Of a stretch of 64,000 nucleotides of DNA, positions 35,662 through 45,928 are shown in pieces (within the stretch, counting starts at the first letter, position 1; every line of letters begins with the position of its first letter). Position numbers and translations under genes: made by a program. The notes beneath the pieces are model-generated. The model had not been told where the DNA came from. It saw nothing but the letters and a program-made list of their open reading frames with translations, and did not search any database. The stretch lies in NCBI GenBank assembly GCA_016286165.1, contig JAEESE010000009.1, positions 62,001-126,000 of the forward strand, read 5' to 3'. The stretch is from Bacteroidaceae bacterium. Lineage in GTDB: Bacteria > Bacteroidota > Bacteroidia > Bacteroidales > Bacteroidaceae.

Positions 35662-37017
35662 ATGAGGAGCAGCAACTGTTTTAGCTTAGCTTTTTGCATC
35701 ACCGCCCTGTTCTGCATGGCGGCAGCCAGTGCCGTGGCCGACGAACTTCCCCAGGCCGAAGAATCGGCCAAAGAAGAACGTGACACTGCGACCGCTGTCA
35801 ATAAGTTGGACATTGATGCCCAATTATTCACTCGTGGAGAAATACGCGTAGGCGGCCTGCCAGAAAACAGCGAAAAGGTCAAAGAGGATCTTGCAGCGTT
35901 CCTTATGGAACGTACACGTCTTGTCGTAGGCTACGAGCGTCCCTACTTCGATGCCAAAATCAGCGTTCAACACGCGGGTGTTTGGGGACAGGCCGGCAAG
36001 GGTACCATTAACCTGTACGAGACATGGGCGAGGTTCAAGTTGCCCATAGGCCTGTTTGCCAAGATAGGCCGTCAGGAACTGACGTACGACAACGAACGCA
36101 TTATCGGTAGTGACGACTGGGCGATGGCAGCCGCATCGCATGACGTAGGCAAATTCGGCTACGAGGGTCACGGCCATAAGGCTCACCTCATCTTAGGCTT
36201 CAACCAAAATGCCGAGAACACCAACGGCGGCACGTACTACGAGGACGGTGCCCAACCATACAAATCAATGCAAACCTTGTGGTACCATTACGACTTTGAG
36301 CGCGCCAAGTTGGGAACTTCTGTGCTGTTCATGAACCTGGGCGTGCAGGACGTCCATTACCGCTTGACGCGATTCCAACATCTTGCCGGCGTGTACATGC
36401 TCTGGGAACCGAAATCGTGGCAGTTCGAGGGCTCGTACTACCGGCAGTTCGGGCGTAGCGAAATAAACCTGCCCATCAAGGCTTGGATGGCCAGCGCTAT
36501 GGTGAAGTACCAATTGAATCCACAGCTGAACTTCGCAGCCGGCTACGACTATTTGAGCGGTGACGAGTTCTACTATGTGCGCGGTCAGGGCAAGGCCGGA
36601 TTGGTGCACCATAAGGACATGAGGGGATTCAGCACTCTCTATGGCTCGCACCACCAGTTCTATGGCGCTATGGACTTCTTTTATCTCAGCGCCTATGCCG
36701 ACGGCTTCTCACCAGGCTTGCAGAACCTTTACACCGACATCGAATATAAACCCGTCAAGCCCTTGGCCATCAAAGCTTCTTACCATTATCTGGCAACGTC
36801 TGTCACGCTGAAAAATTTAAACCGTTCGCTCGGTCATGAAATAGAGCTCTCGGCCGACTATAGATTCATGCCCTTTGCTAAACTTTCAGCAGGCTACTCG
36901 TTCATGGTCGGTACTGACACTATGAAAGCGCTCAAGCGCACGTCCGATTCAGGTCGTTTGCACTGGGCCTGGCTCTCGCTGAACATCACTCCAAGGATTT
37001 TCTCTACGAAGTGGTAA
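35662..37017 (+). CDS. Outer-membrane beta-barrel protein (alginate-export-like)
   Basis: A 451-residue exported protein: signal peptide to about residue 26 (ASAVADE), a short helical spacer, then alternating amphipathic strands to the end, closing in a terminal aromatic residue (STKW). QELTYDNERIIGSDDWAMAA and LYTDIEYKPVKPLAIKASYHY resemble the alginate-export-type porins. It sits 12 bases after the STAS gene and 47 bases before the synthetase, so it belongs to the same run. It may be an exit pore for the product or a general porin; the former is inference. Confidence 0.78.
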   Translation: MRSSNCFSLAFCITALFCMAAASAVADELPQAEESAKEERDTATAVNKLDIDAQLFTRGEIRVGGLPENSEKVKEDLAAFLMERTRLVVGYERPYFDAKISVQHAGVWGQAGKGTINLYETWARFKLPIGLFAKIGRQELTYDNERIIGSDDWAMAAASHDVGKFGYEGHGHKAHLILGFNQNAENTNGGTYYEDGAQPYKSMQTLWYHYDFERAKLGTSVLFMNLGVQDVHYRLTRFQHLAGVYMLWEPKSWQFEGSYYRQFGRSEINLPIKAWMASAMVKYQLNPQLNFAAGYDYLSGDEFYYVRGQGKAGLVHHKDMRGFSTLYGSHHQFYGAMDFFYLSAYADGFSPGLQNLYTDIEYKPVKPLAIKASYHYLATSVTLKNLNRSLGHEIELSADYRFMPFAKLSAGYSFMVGTDTMKALKRTSDSGRLHWAWLSLNITPRIFSTKW

Positions 37018-37064
37018 GGCTAATATAAACTTCATTCATAATTCTTCATTCTTAATTCATTGCA

Positions 37065-40000
37065 ATGCTTTCCTCCGCTCCTCTCTCTCAATCTCAATTC
37101 GGGATTTACGTAGAATGTGCAAGCCACGCTGGCGAGGCATACTACAACCTGCCGTATATATACGTCCTCGACCCAAGCCTCGACGGCGAGCGTCTATGCC
37201 GCGCAATAGAAACAGCTGTGCAGGCTCACCCTACACTCTTTACCAGAATCAGCGTCAACGATGAGGGTGAACCCTTGCAGACCGTGGACGACACGGAATC
37301 TTTCTCCATTCAAATCGAGGTTATCGATGAGCTTGAACCGATGAAGGCTCAGCTCGTGGTGCCTTTCGACCTCATGGGCGGACGCCTCTTCCGCATGCGT
37401 TTGCTACGGGATTCGTCACATTATTATCTGTTTATCGACTATCATCATATTATCGCTGATGGTACGTCGATGAGCTTGATGCTTAAGGATATAGACAGGG
37501 CCTATAAGGGGGAAATGCTGGAACCTGAGATGTGGACGATGGCTCAGCAGGCGCAGACGGAAGTGGAGGAGAGGCAGGCAGAGGCTTTCGATGAGGCTAA
37601 GCGGTGGTACGCCCAGAACTTCGACTGTGCTGACACGTTCACTCAGTTACTTCCTGACCTTGAGGGTGCAGAATACCTCGAAGACAGTCTTGTGAGGGTG
37701 TTGGGCATTGAGATGGAACGGGTCGATGATTTCTGCCGCAAGACAGGGATTTTCCGTAGCTCGTTGTTCACTGCCGCATACGCGTTCCTGCTGGCTAAAT
37801 ATAATAATGAGCAGGAGTCGCTATTCACAACGGTTTACAACGGAAGAAAGGATAAATCTCTAAGTCGTACAGTTGGAATGTTCGTGAAGACCTTTCCCGT
37901 ATATTCCAAGTTCACTGCAGACACGTCAGTAGTAGATTTCCTGCGTGCCGGCCAGCAGCAGATGAGCGGCTGTCGCGAGCACGATGTGTATAGCTTCGGT
38001 GACATAGTCAACGATCTGGGACTTCAGAGTAATTCTATGTTCGCCTGGCATGGCATGCTTTTCGCAAATGAGAAAATGGGCGGGTTGCCTATGCAGACCG
38101 TGCGTATCGGCAATAGCACCCTCGATGCTTCGCTCTACCTGAAGGCTTTCATACATAATGGAGCTTACCATATCAAGGCCGAATACAATGCCAACGAGTA
38201 TTCAGCCCAGCTCATCGCACAATTCCTCGAAAGCTATGAGGCTGTTGTCGAAGGTTTCATGACAAGAGAGTACCTGCGCGATGTCAATATCACCACCGAA
38301 GCGCAGGTGGAAACGCTCGACAGTTTCAATCAAAATGATGTTGATTATGACGACACTCAGACCATAGTCTCACTGTTCCGTAAGCAGGCAGCTGCAACGC
38401 CACGCAATGTCGCAGTAGTGTATAAAGACAAGCAATACACTTACGATGATGTCGATAAGATGAGCGATAACATAGCTTCGCTAATCGCTTCGAAAGGTCT
38501 GGGCGCAGAGGATGTAGTGTCGGTAATCATCCCTCGGTGTGAATGGATGGCCATAGCTTCCTTGGGCATATTGAAAGCAGGCTGTGCTTATCAGCCGCTT
38601 GATCCCACCTATCCTAAAGAGCGTCTGAACTTTATGATGCAGGACGCCAATGCTAAGTTGCTGATAGCCGATGAGGAGTTGCGGCAACTTGTAGATGAAT
38701 ATCAAGGTGATGTTGTGCTGACAAAGGAGCTTGGTCAGTGTACTGTTGCACAGAAGCCTACGCCGCCGACTCCCGCATCTCTCTTCATCTTGCTTTACAC
38801 TTCAGGTTCGACGGGCGTACCGAAGGGCTGCCAGCTCACACATGCTAACCTCGTGGCCTTCTGCCACTGGTATCAGCACTTCTACAACCTGAGCCCCGAG
38901 CATCGCGTGGCTGCTTACGCCAGCTATGGTTTCGATGCTTGCATGATGGATATGTATCCAGCTCTCACATGCGGAGCAAGTCTTCACATCGTACCTGAAG
39001 AGCTACGTCTCGACCTCATCGCGCTCAACGACTACTTCGAGAAGAACGGAATCACTCATTCCTTCATGACGACGCAGGTTGGCTATCAGTTTGCCACGAG
39101 CATCGAGAATCATTCTTTGCTCAACCTCTCGACGGGAGGCGAGAAACTCGCTGCCATCACACCACCCACGGATTACAACTTCTTTAATATTTACGGTCCG
39201 ACAGAAACCACCGTGCTCATCACTTCCTATCAGGTGACGCATAAGATGAAGGAGATCCCCATTGGTAAGGCTATAGAGAACATTCGATTGTATATCGTCG
39301 ATCCGCAAGGCCATCGTCTGCCTGTAGGCGCTGCCGGCGAGCTTTGGGTGAGCGGACCTCAGGTGAGTCGTGGCTATTTGAATCGCCCTGAGAAGACGGC
39401 AGAATTGTATGTCCCGAATCAATTTGCCGATGATTTTAAATATGCTCGCATATATCGCACGGGAGACATAGTCCGCTATTTGCCAGATGGAAATATCCAA
39501 TTCGTCGGCCGTCGCGACGGGCAAGTGAAGATACGTGGTTTCCGCATTGAGCTCAAAGAGGTAGAGGCAATTATCCGTGAGTTCCCGGGCATCAAGGACG
39601 CCACAGTGCAAGCCTTCGACGAAGAAGGAGGGGGCAAATTTATTGCGGCCTATATCGTCGGTGACGAGAAGATTGACATCGAGGCTCTGAATAACTTCAT
39701 CCTTGACCAAAAACCGCCTTATATGGTGCCTGCCGTGACGATGCAAATAGACGCTATACCATTGAACCAAAACCAAAAGGTAAATAAGCGTGCACTGCCA
39801 AAGCCTGAGAAGAAGTCAACGGCGGTTGAAGAGAGCAACGTTCCTATGAATGTCCTCGAGGAAGAACTACACGAGATTATAGCCAGCATAGTGAACAACA
39901 AGGATTTTGGCATAACCACTGTACTTGGCTATGCCGGTCTTACTTCAATCTCTGCTATTAAGCTGGCCGTGCAGATAAACAAACGCTACGGCGTAACACT

Positions 40001-43000
40001 TGACTCCAAGTCGCTCGTCAAGACAGGAACGCTTCAAACAATCGAGAATGAGATTCTCACTTCACTCCTTGAAGCAAAGGACGCACCCGCTCCCATTCAT
40101 GACAAAGAGGCCAGTCCTTCCAAGTCTCAGGGGAAAGTGGCTATATCTTATGCGCAAACAGGTGTTTACTTTGATTGCTTGAAAGATCCCACGTCCACTA
40201 TTTATAATATTCCTTATCTCCTCACCTATCCCGAGGGCGTTGATGCAGAACGATTAGCAGAGATGGTGAAACGTGTGGTGGAGAGTCATCCAGAATTAGG
40301 CGTGCATTTCACCACAGAAGGCGACACCATCATTCAAACCACCGAAGGTGCCGTGCCGGTGAAAGTGCCTATTACCACGATGTCCGATGAACAGCTCGTC
40401 ACTTACAAGAATGAGTTCGTTCAACCTTTCAACCTTCAGAAAGCGCCTCTCTATAGGCTCGAAGTGGTAAAAACGGAAAGCGCCGTACATCTTTTGTTGG
40501 ACTTCCATCATCTTATCTTCGATGGCGGATCGGCGGACTTGTTCATTCGTCAAATAGGTAACGCACTCGAAGGTGCTGCGATTGAACCTGAAACCTATAC
40601 TTATCTCGACTTTGTTGCCGACCAACAGGCTTCAGAGGATAGCGATGACTTTCGTCAGGCACAGCAGTTCTTTGCCGAGCGCCTTCAGACCTGTGAGGGT
40701 GCGAGCGAGATACCGGCCGATCTCCCCAAGACCGACCAACAAGGCTTTATCGGTGAGGCAGTCTGCAAACCTGATTACGAGCGTGCCACAGCCTTCTGCC
40801 GGCAGCAAGAGATTACACCAGCCCATCTTTTCCTGGCTGCCACGGCCTATGTTGTTTCACGCTACACGAATAACCGAGAAGCATTCCTCTGCACAGTCAG
40901 CAGCGGTCGTTCAAACCTCAAGATTTCTGATACTGTCGGTATGTTCGTCAACACTTTGGCACTCGGACTCAACATTGATGATGTCGATGTAGCCCGTTTC
41001 CTCCAACAGGTCAGTAAGACTTTCGACGAGACATTACGCCACGAGGATTATCCCTTTGCACGCGTAGCCACAGACTATGGTTTCCGTCCCGCTATAGCCT
41101 ACGCCTATCAGGTCGGAGTGCTTTCGCAATACACTGTTCATGGAAAGCCCGTTGGTCAGGAGCTGTTGGAATTGAATGTACCCAAATTCAAGATAAACAT
41201 AAAGATAGAATCGCGCGGAGTCGTCGTTCAGTACGACGATTCGCTCTACTCTCATCGTTTGGCTGAGGGTATAGCCGAGAGCATCGTTGCTGTGGCCGAA
41301 CATATGATGGCGCAACCCCAGACCTCCGTGCGCAAGCTCTCTATCGTCAGCGCCCGTCAGGAGCAGGAACTAAGCCATCTGCGTCAGGTGGCCACGGGCG
41401 AAGCGCCTTTCCGCTTATTCCACGAATGCATCCATCATTTTGCCCAAGAGCACCCGGAGCAGGACGCACTCGTAGCTGTCGATGCTACTTATTCATACCA
41501 TGAGATGGACAAACTTACAGACCGCATAGCTGCTGCCCTACGTGCTCGTGGTGTGAAAGAACGCGACCGTGTGGCGTTGCTGCTGCCGCGTACTAGCCGT
41601 CTCATTCTTTCGCTCTTCGGCGTACTTAAGGCAGGAGCCGCTTATATTCCTTGCGACCCCGAATATCCTGCCGACCGCATCCACCTCATCCTAGAGGACA
41701 GTGAAGCTCGTTACATCATCACTACTGCTGACCGCCTCTCCATGGTTCCTGCAGACAAGGCCATCGACGTAGAGGAACTGCTAAATAGTTCCATAAGCTG
41801 CAATGGTATCTCAGTCGACATCACCCCCGATGACCTTGCCTATCTTATCTACACCTCAGGTTCCACAGGACGTCCCAAGGGCGTCATGCTACGCCACGAA
41901 GGCATCTGCAACTACCTCTATGGGCATCCCGCCAATGTCTTCGCAAATGCTGTATTAACGGATGCCGAGCGCATTCTCAGTGTGACTACCATCTCGTTCG
42001 ACGCTGCCCTCCAGGACATCGGTATGGCTTATTTCAACGGCAAGACGCTAATTGTTGCCACTGAGGAACAGGCCAACAACCCGCTTGACTTGGCACGTCT
42101 CATCCGCGACCAACGTATCAATATGGTTTCTGGCACACCTTCACGCTGGCAAACCTGGCTCACGAGCGATGACTTCTGTCAGGCTCTTGCTGACGTCAGG
42201 ATCTGTCGTGCAGGCGGCGAGAAGTTCTCCGACCAGTTGCTCGCGCAGATGCGTGGTGTCACGCGTGCGCGTATCTTTAATTGTTATGGTCCTACGGAAA
42301 TCACTGTAGCTTCCAACAACAAGGAACTGACGCATGCCGAGATAGTAACAGTAGGCAAACCGCAATTGAACGTCAAGGAGTTTATTGTTGACAGCGATGG
42401 CAACGAACTGCCCGTAGGCGTCGTTGGCGAGCTTTACATCGGTGGCCGCGGGGTGGCTCGAGGTTACAACAACCTCGACGATATGACACGAGAACGCTTT
42501 GCCGACTACCACGGCGTGCGTATCTACAAGTCGGGCGACTATGCCCGTTGGCTGCCCGATGGTGATGTAGTCATTCTCGGCCGCACAGACCATCAGATTA
42601 AATTGCGCGGTCTGCGTATTGAACTGGGTGAAATCGAGAATGTTATGCTTAAGGTGCCTGGTATCGAGAAAGTCGTCATCATCATCCGTAAGCTGGGCGG
42701 CAAGGAGCACCTCTGTGCATACTACACCGCCGACCATGAGATAGCACATGACGCCCTCAAAGCCGAGATTTCCAAGAGCCTCACACAGTACATGGTGCCC
42801 ACAGCCTACCTGCAGCTGGCCGCCATGCCAATGACGCCCAACGGCAAGACCGATGTTAAGGCTTTGCCTGAACCGCAGTTGGCCATCACCTCTGCCTATG
42901 AGGCTCCTGCCAATGCCACCGAGAGCACCTTCTGTGATATTTTTGCCAACATCCTGCAGATGGACAAGGTGGGTGCTACCGACAACTTCTTCGAGTTGGG

Positions 43001-44339
43001 TGGCACTTCGCTGGTGGTCACACGTGTCATCATCGAAGCCGACAAGGCAGGCCTTCACGTAGCCTACGGCGATGTCTTTGCCAATCCTACGCCGCGCCAG
43101 TTGGCAGCTTTAATCACTGGAGATTTGGAAGAGTCCGAGAAAACAGGCGATGAAGTCAGTACCTTCGACTATACAGCTATAGATAACCTGCTTTCTCATA
43201 ATACTCTTGCAGCCTTCCGTAAAGGTGAGCGTCAAAGTCTCGGCAATGTGTTATTGACAGGCGCAACAGGTTTTCTTGGCATACACATCCTGCGTGAACT
43301 CATTGATTCTGACGCTGAAACTATCTACTGCCTCGTGCGTGGTAAGACGCAGGAAGCTGCCGAACGACGGTTGCGTACGCTCCTATACTACTATTTCGCC
43401 GACGCTTTTAAGGATATCTTTGGTTCCCGCTTGCGCATTGTCTTGGGCGATGTCACTGAAAACCTTATAGATAAGCTCTCACCTCTAAGCCCTCAACCTT
43501 CAACCATCATCAATTGTGCTGCTGTGGTTAAGCATTTCAGCGAGGGTACTGAGATTGAGGACGTCAATATTGGTGGCGCTAAGCGTTGCGTTGATTACTG
43601 CCTCAGCACAGGTGCCCGGCTTATCCACATCTCAACGGCCAGTACGCGCGGCCTGTGGGCAGGCGAAGTCAAGAACGAGACCTTTACAGAACAGCGCCTT
43701 TATATGGGGCAGTTCCTCGGCAATAAGTACATCTACTCCAAGTTCATGGCTGAGCGTCTTATCCTTGATGCCGTGGCTTTGCATGGGTTAAATGCCAAGA
43801 TTATGCGCGTTGGCAACCTCGCAGCCCGCTCTACCGACGGCGAGTTCCAAGCCAACTTCTCCACCAATTCGTTCATGGGACGCATCAAGGTCTACAATAT
43901 GCTTGGCTGCTGCCCTTATGCCATGCGCAACAAGCGTGTGGAGTTCTCACCCATCAACGAGGTTTCGGAAGCTATCATTCTATTGGCATCAACGCCCTCA
44001 GCCTGCTGCGTATTCCATCCTTACAATATCCACACACAATTCCTTGGCGACGTGTTGATGGGACTTACTTCTGTCGGCGACGGTGTGCGTTTCGTGGAAC
44101 AGGAAGAGTTTGCTGCAGCCATGGACGAAGCTAAGGGTGACCCGACGAAGGCTCGTCAGATGTCCAGTCTCCTTGCTTATCAGGATATGGCACACGGACA
44201 GAAGACAACAGATGTTAACCGAGACAATGACTATACCACCCAGGTGCTTTATCGCCTAGGCTTCGCGTGGTCGCCCACATCGTGGGATTATGTAGAACGC
44301 ATGCTTACCGCCATAGGGGGCTTCGGCTTCTTTGAATAA
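37065..44339 (+). CDS. Nonribosomal peptide synthetase, C-A-T-C-A-T-R
   Basis: A 2424-residue two-module synthetase. C1 about 1-430 with HHIIADG near residue 126. A1 about 440-925: LYTSGSTGVPKG, YGPTETT, YRTGDIVRYLPDGN. T1 with Ser near 960 in an unusual GLTSISAIK context. C2 about 1040-1440 with HHLIFDG near 1147. A2 about 1455-1935: IYTSGSTGRPKG, NCYGPTEIT. T2 with LGGTSL near 1980. Terminal thioester reductase about 2055-2424: LLTGATGFLG NADPH loop and YIYSK catalytic pair. Both C domains keep HHxxxDG. By hand alignment the A pockets read about DAMFSGIVL (A1) and DAQSCACVA (A2), before the invariant Lys. The first Asp fits alpha-amino acids. A starter C suggests an N-acyl group. R would release an aldehyde or alcohol. 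There is no thioesterase. Confidence 0.95.
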   Translation: MLSSAPLSQSQFGIYVECASHAGEAYYNLPYIYVLDPSLDGERLCRAIETAVQAHPTLFTRISVNDEGEPLQTVDDTESFSIQIEVIDELEPMKAQLVVPFDLMGGRLFRMRLLRDSSHYYLFIDYHHIIADGTSMSLMLKDIDRAYKGEMLEPEMWTMAQQAQTEVEERQAEAFDEAKRWYAQNFDCADTFTQLLPDLEGAEYLEDSLVRVLGIEMERVDDFCRKTGIFRSSLFTAAYAFLLAKYNNEQESLFTTVYNGRKDKSLSRTVGMFVKTFPVYSKFTADTSVVDFLRAGQQQMSGCREHDVYSFGDIVNDLGLQSNSMFAWHGMLFANEKMGGLPMQTVRIGNSTLDASLYLKAFIHNGAYHIKAEYNANEYSAQLIAQFLESYEAVVEGFMTREYLRDVNITTEAQVETLDSFNQNDVDYDDTQTIVSLFRKQAAATPRNVAVVYKDKQYTYDDVDKMSDNIASLIASKGLGAEDVVSVIIPRCEWMAIASLGILKAGCAYQPLDPTYPKERLNFMMQDANAKLLIADEELRQLVDEYQGDVVLTKELGQCTVAQKPTPPTPASLFILLYTSGSTGVPKGCQLTHANLVAFCHWYQHFYNLSPEHRVAAYASYGFDACMMDMYPALTCGASLHIVPEELRLDLIALNDYFEKNGITHSFMTTQVGYQFATSIENHSLLNLSTGGEKLAAITPPTDYNFFNIYGPTETTVLITSYQVTHKMKEIPIGKAIENIRLYIVDPQGHRLPVGAAGELWVSGPQVSRGYLNRPEKTAELYVPNQFADDFKYARIYRTGDIVRYLPDGNIQFVGRRDGQVKIRGFRIELKEVEAIIREFPGIKDATVQAFDEEGGGKFIAAYIVGDEKIDIEALNNFILDQKPPYMVPAVTMQIDAIPLNQNQKVNKRALPKPEKKSTAVEESNVPMNVLEEELHEIIASIVNNKDFGITTVLGYAGLTSISAIKLAVQINKRYGVTLDSKSLVKTGTLQTIENEILTSLLEAKDAPAPIHDKEASPSKSQGKVAISYAQTGVYFDCLKDPTSTIYNIPYLLTYPEGVDAERLAEMVKRVVESHPELGVHFTTEGDTIIQTTEGAVPVKVPITTMSDEQLVTYKNEFVQPFNLQKAPLYRLEVVKTESAVHLLLDFHHLIFDGGSADLFIRQIGNALEGAAIEPETYTYLDFVADQQASEDSDDFRQAQQFFAERLQTCEGASEIPADLPKTDQQGFIGEAVCKPDYERATAFCRQQEITPAHLFLAATAYVVSRYTNNREAFLCTVSSGRSNLKISDTVGMFVNTLALGLNIDDVDVARFLQQVSKTFDETLRHEDYPFARVATDYGFRPAIAYAYQVGVLSQYTVHGKPVGQELLELNVPKFKINIKIESRGVVVQYDDSLYSHRLAEGIAESIVAVAEHMMAQPQTSVRKLSIVSARQEQELSHLRQVATGEAPFRLFHECIHHFAQEHPEQDALVAVDATYSYHEMDKLTDRIAAALRARGVKERDRVALLLPRTSRLILSLFGVLKAGAAYIPCDPEYPADRIHLILEDSEARYIITTADRLSMVPADKAIDVEELLNSSISCNGISVDITPDDLAYLIYTSGSTGRPKGVMLRHEGICNYLYGHPANVFANAVLTDAERILSVTTISFDAALQDIGMAYFNGKTLIVATEEQANNPLDLARLIRDQRINMVSGTPSRWQTWLTSDDFCQALADVRICRAGGEKFSDQLLAQMRGVTRARIFNCYGPTEITVASNNKELTHAEIVTVGKPQLNVKEFIVDSDGNELPVGVVGELYIGGRGVARGYNNLDDMTRERFADYHGVRIYKSGDYARWLPDGDVVILGRTDHQIKLRGLRIELGEIENVMLKVPGIEKVVIIIRKLGGKEHLCAYYTADHEIAHDALKAEISKSLTQYMVPTAYLQLAAMPMTPNGKTDVKALPEPQLAITSAYEAPANATESTFCDIFANILQMDKVGATDNFFELGGTSLVVTRVIIEADKAGLHVAYGDVFANPTPRQLAALITGDLEESEKTGDEVSTFDYTAIDNLLSHNTLAAFRKGERQSLGNVLLTGATGFLGIHILRELIDSDAETIYCLVRGKTQEAAERRLRTLLYYYFADAFKDIFGSRLRIVLGDVTENLIDKLSPLSPQPSTIINCAAVVKHFSEGTEIEDVNIGGAKRCVDYCLSTGARLIHISTASTRGLWAGEVKNETFTEQRLYMGQFLGNKYIYSKFMAERLILDAVALHGLNAKIMRVGNLAARSTDGEFQANFSTNSFMGRIKVYNMLGCCPYAMRNKRVEFSPINEVSEAIILLASTPSACCVFHPYNIHTQFLGDVLMGLTSVGDGVRFVEQEEFAAAMDEAKGDPTKARQMSSLLAYQDMAHGQKTTDVNRDNDYTTQVLYRLGFAWSPTSWDYVERMLTAIGGFGFFE

Positions 44340-44382
44340 TATATTTGCTGGAAATTGCATAACAATATAAACTTCAAACCTA

Positions 44383-45735
44383 ATGAAAACAATAGAATTA
44401 GACGAAGCTAAACGCCTCGTTGCTGAGGGCCAAACGTTGTCCAGATCAGAACGATTGAGATTACAGCAACAACGTCTTCGTGAGTTGGTGGCTTATGCAC
44501 GTGTCCACTCTCCCTATTTTGCCAAGCACTATGCTGGCGTGCCAGATGATTTTAAACTCACCGATCTGCCCATCACTACGAAGACCACGTTGATGGATAA
44601 TTATGACGAATGGGTGACCGACCGTCGTCTGAACCGTGCAATGGTAGAAGAGTATGTCAATCGAGATAGCAGTCATGACCAAAGTAAACTTTTAGGTGAA
44701 TATACGGCATTGCACACCTCTGGTTCTACAGGTAATCCTCTGCTGATGGTGCGCGACGACTTCCGCAATAAAATCCACGGACAACTTATAAGCCAGCGTC
44801 TCTTGGGTGGAGTGGATCCCGAAGTGTTGAACTTCCGCAAGCACAAGCGAGCCTCGTGTATCTACCTTTCCAACGGGGCTTCCAGCTATGGCGCCCTACT
44901 CCGTATGCGAGCCGCCAATCCTGGATATGAGCATCATCTCTTAGGCGTGTCCGTGCTTGACAGCATTAGTCATATCGTAGAGATTCTCAACGACTACCAG
45001 CCTGAAACTATGGCTGGCTACCCGTCGGTGATGGTCCCGCTTGCCGTTGAGCAGAAGAAGGGTAATCTGCACATCAATCTGAAGCATTTGGCCACTTCCT
45101 CAGAGATGCTCAGCGAGAAGAACTACTATCTGTTGCGCGATGCCTTCGGCTGTCCAGTTGCCAATAATTACTGTATGACCGAGGGTGGTGAGATTGCTAT
45201 GACGCACGACTGTCCCCATCTTCACATCAATGACGACTGGGTAATAATAGAGCCCGTTGACAAGGATGGGCGAGTTATCACCAATGAGGAGGAATGGTCG
45301 GAAGGTATTCTTGTGACCGATCTGACCAACTATGTACAACCTGTGATACGATATTATGTAGGCGATGTCGTGCGCATTCACCCGTCTACTTGCGACCATT
45401 GTCAGTTGCCTGTCATGGAAATCAAAGGGCGCAGTTACGATGCCTGTACGCTCGGCGGTCAGACTTTCAGCATGATAGGTCCTGACAGCGAGGCAGAGGT
45501 GTGGCCAGGCGTCTGTCGATATCAATTCGTGCAGACGTCTGAGAATACCTTGGAAGTGCGAGCCACCATTGAGGCTGGCAAGGATGCAGCCGAGGTCTTA
45601 GGTGGTTTATGCCGTCGCTTGGAAGAGGTCTTCGTCGCTCAAGGATGTCGCGACGTCACAGTGACATGGTCCACGGAACCATTCATTCCAAACAAAAAAG
45701 GTGGCAAAGTTCCACTTCTGGTCAAGCAATTTTAA
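44383..45735 (+). CDS. PaaK-like acyl-adenylating enzyme
   Basis: A 450-residue member of the phenylacetate-CoA ligase / F390 synthetase branch of adenylate-forming enzymes. LHTSGSTGNPLLMVRDD is the phosphate loop; YCMTEGGEIAMTHDC and VTDLTNYVQPVIRYYVGD are typical of PaaK relatives, and CDHCQLPVMEIKGR holds a CxxC of the family. It follows the synthetase by 43 bases. It could supply an activated acid (aromatic or other) for the starter C domain, or modify the product; the acid is unknown. There is no paa catabolic gene nearby. Confidence 0.88.
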   Translation: MKTIELDEAKRLVAEGQTLSRSERLRLQQQRLRELVAYARVHSPYFAKHYAGVPDDFKLTDLPITTKTTLMDNYDEWVTDRRLNRAMVEEYVNRDSSHDQSKLLGEYTALHTSGSTGNPLLMVRDDFRNKIHGQLISQRLLGGVDPEVLNFRKHKRASCIYLSNGASSYGALLRMRAANPGYEHHLLGVSVLDSISHIVEILNDYQPETMAGYPSVMVPLAVEQKKGNLHINLKHLATSSEMLSEKNYYLLRDAFGCPVANNYCMTEGGEIAMTHDCPHLHINDDWVIIEPVDKDGRVITNEEEWSEGILVTDLTNYVQPVIRYYVGDVVRIHPSTCDHCQLPVMEIKGRSYDACTLGGQTFSMIGPDSEAEVWPGVCRYQFVQTSENTLEVRATIEAGKDAAEVLGGLCRRLEEVFVAQGCRDVTVTWSTEPFIPNKKGGKVPLLVKQF

Positions 45736-45928
45736 GAACTTTGATAATATGGAAGTTAAATGAGATAATGTAGTTTAAAGATTATACCCTAGGCCATTGT
45801 ACTCGTTTCATGTTGCTGAGACAGCGAGCAAGACATCCGTCTTCAACTCCTTTGTCTTCTTTAACTTCCTCAATAATTATCTTTCTTAACTCATTTAACT
45901 CTTATAACCTTTTACCTTTTAACCTTTT

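Noticed and set aside
44383-45735. Phenylacetate degradation
   Set aside because: Only the PaaK-like gene is present; no other paa genes, and the neighbours are biosynthetic.
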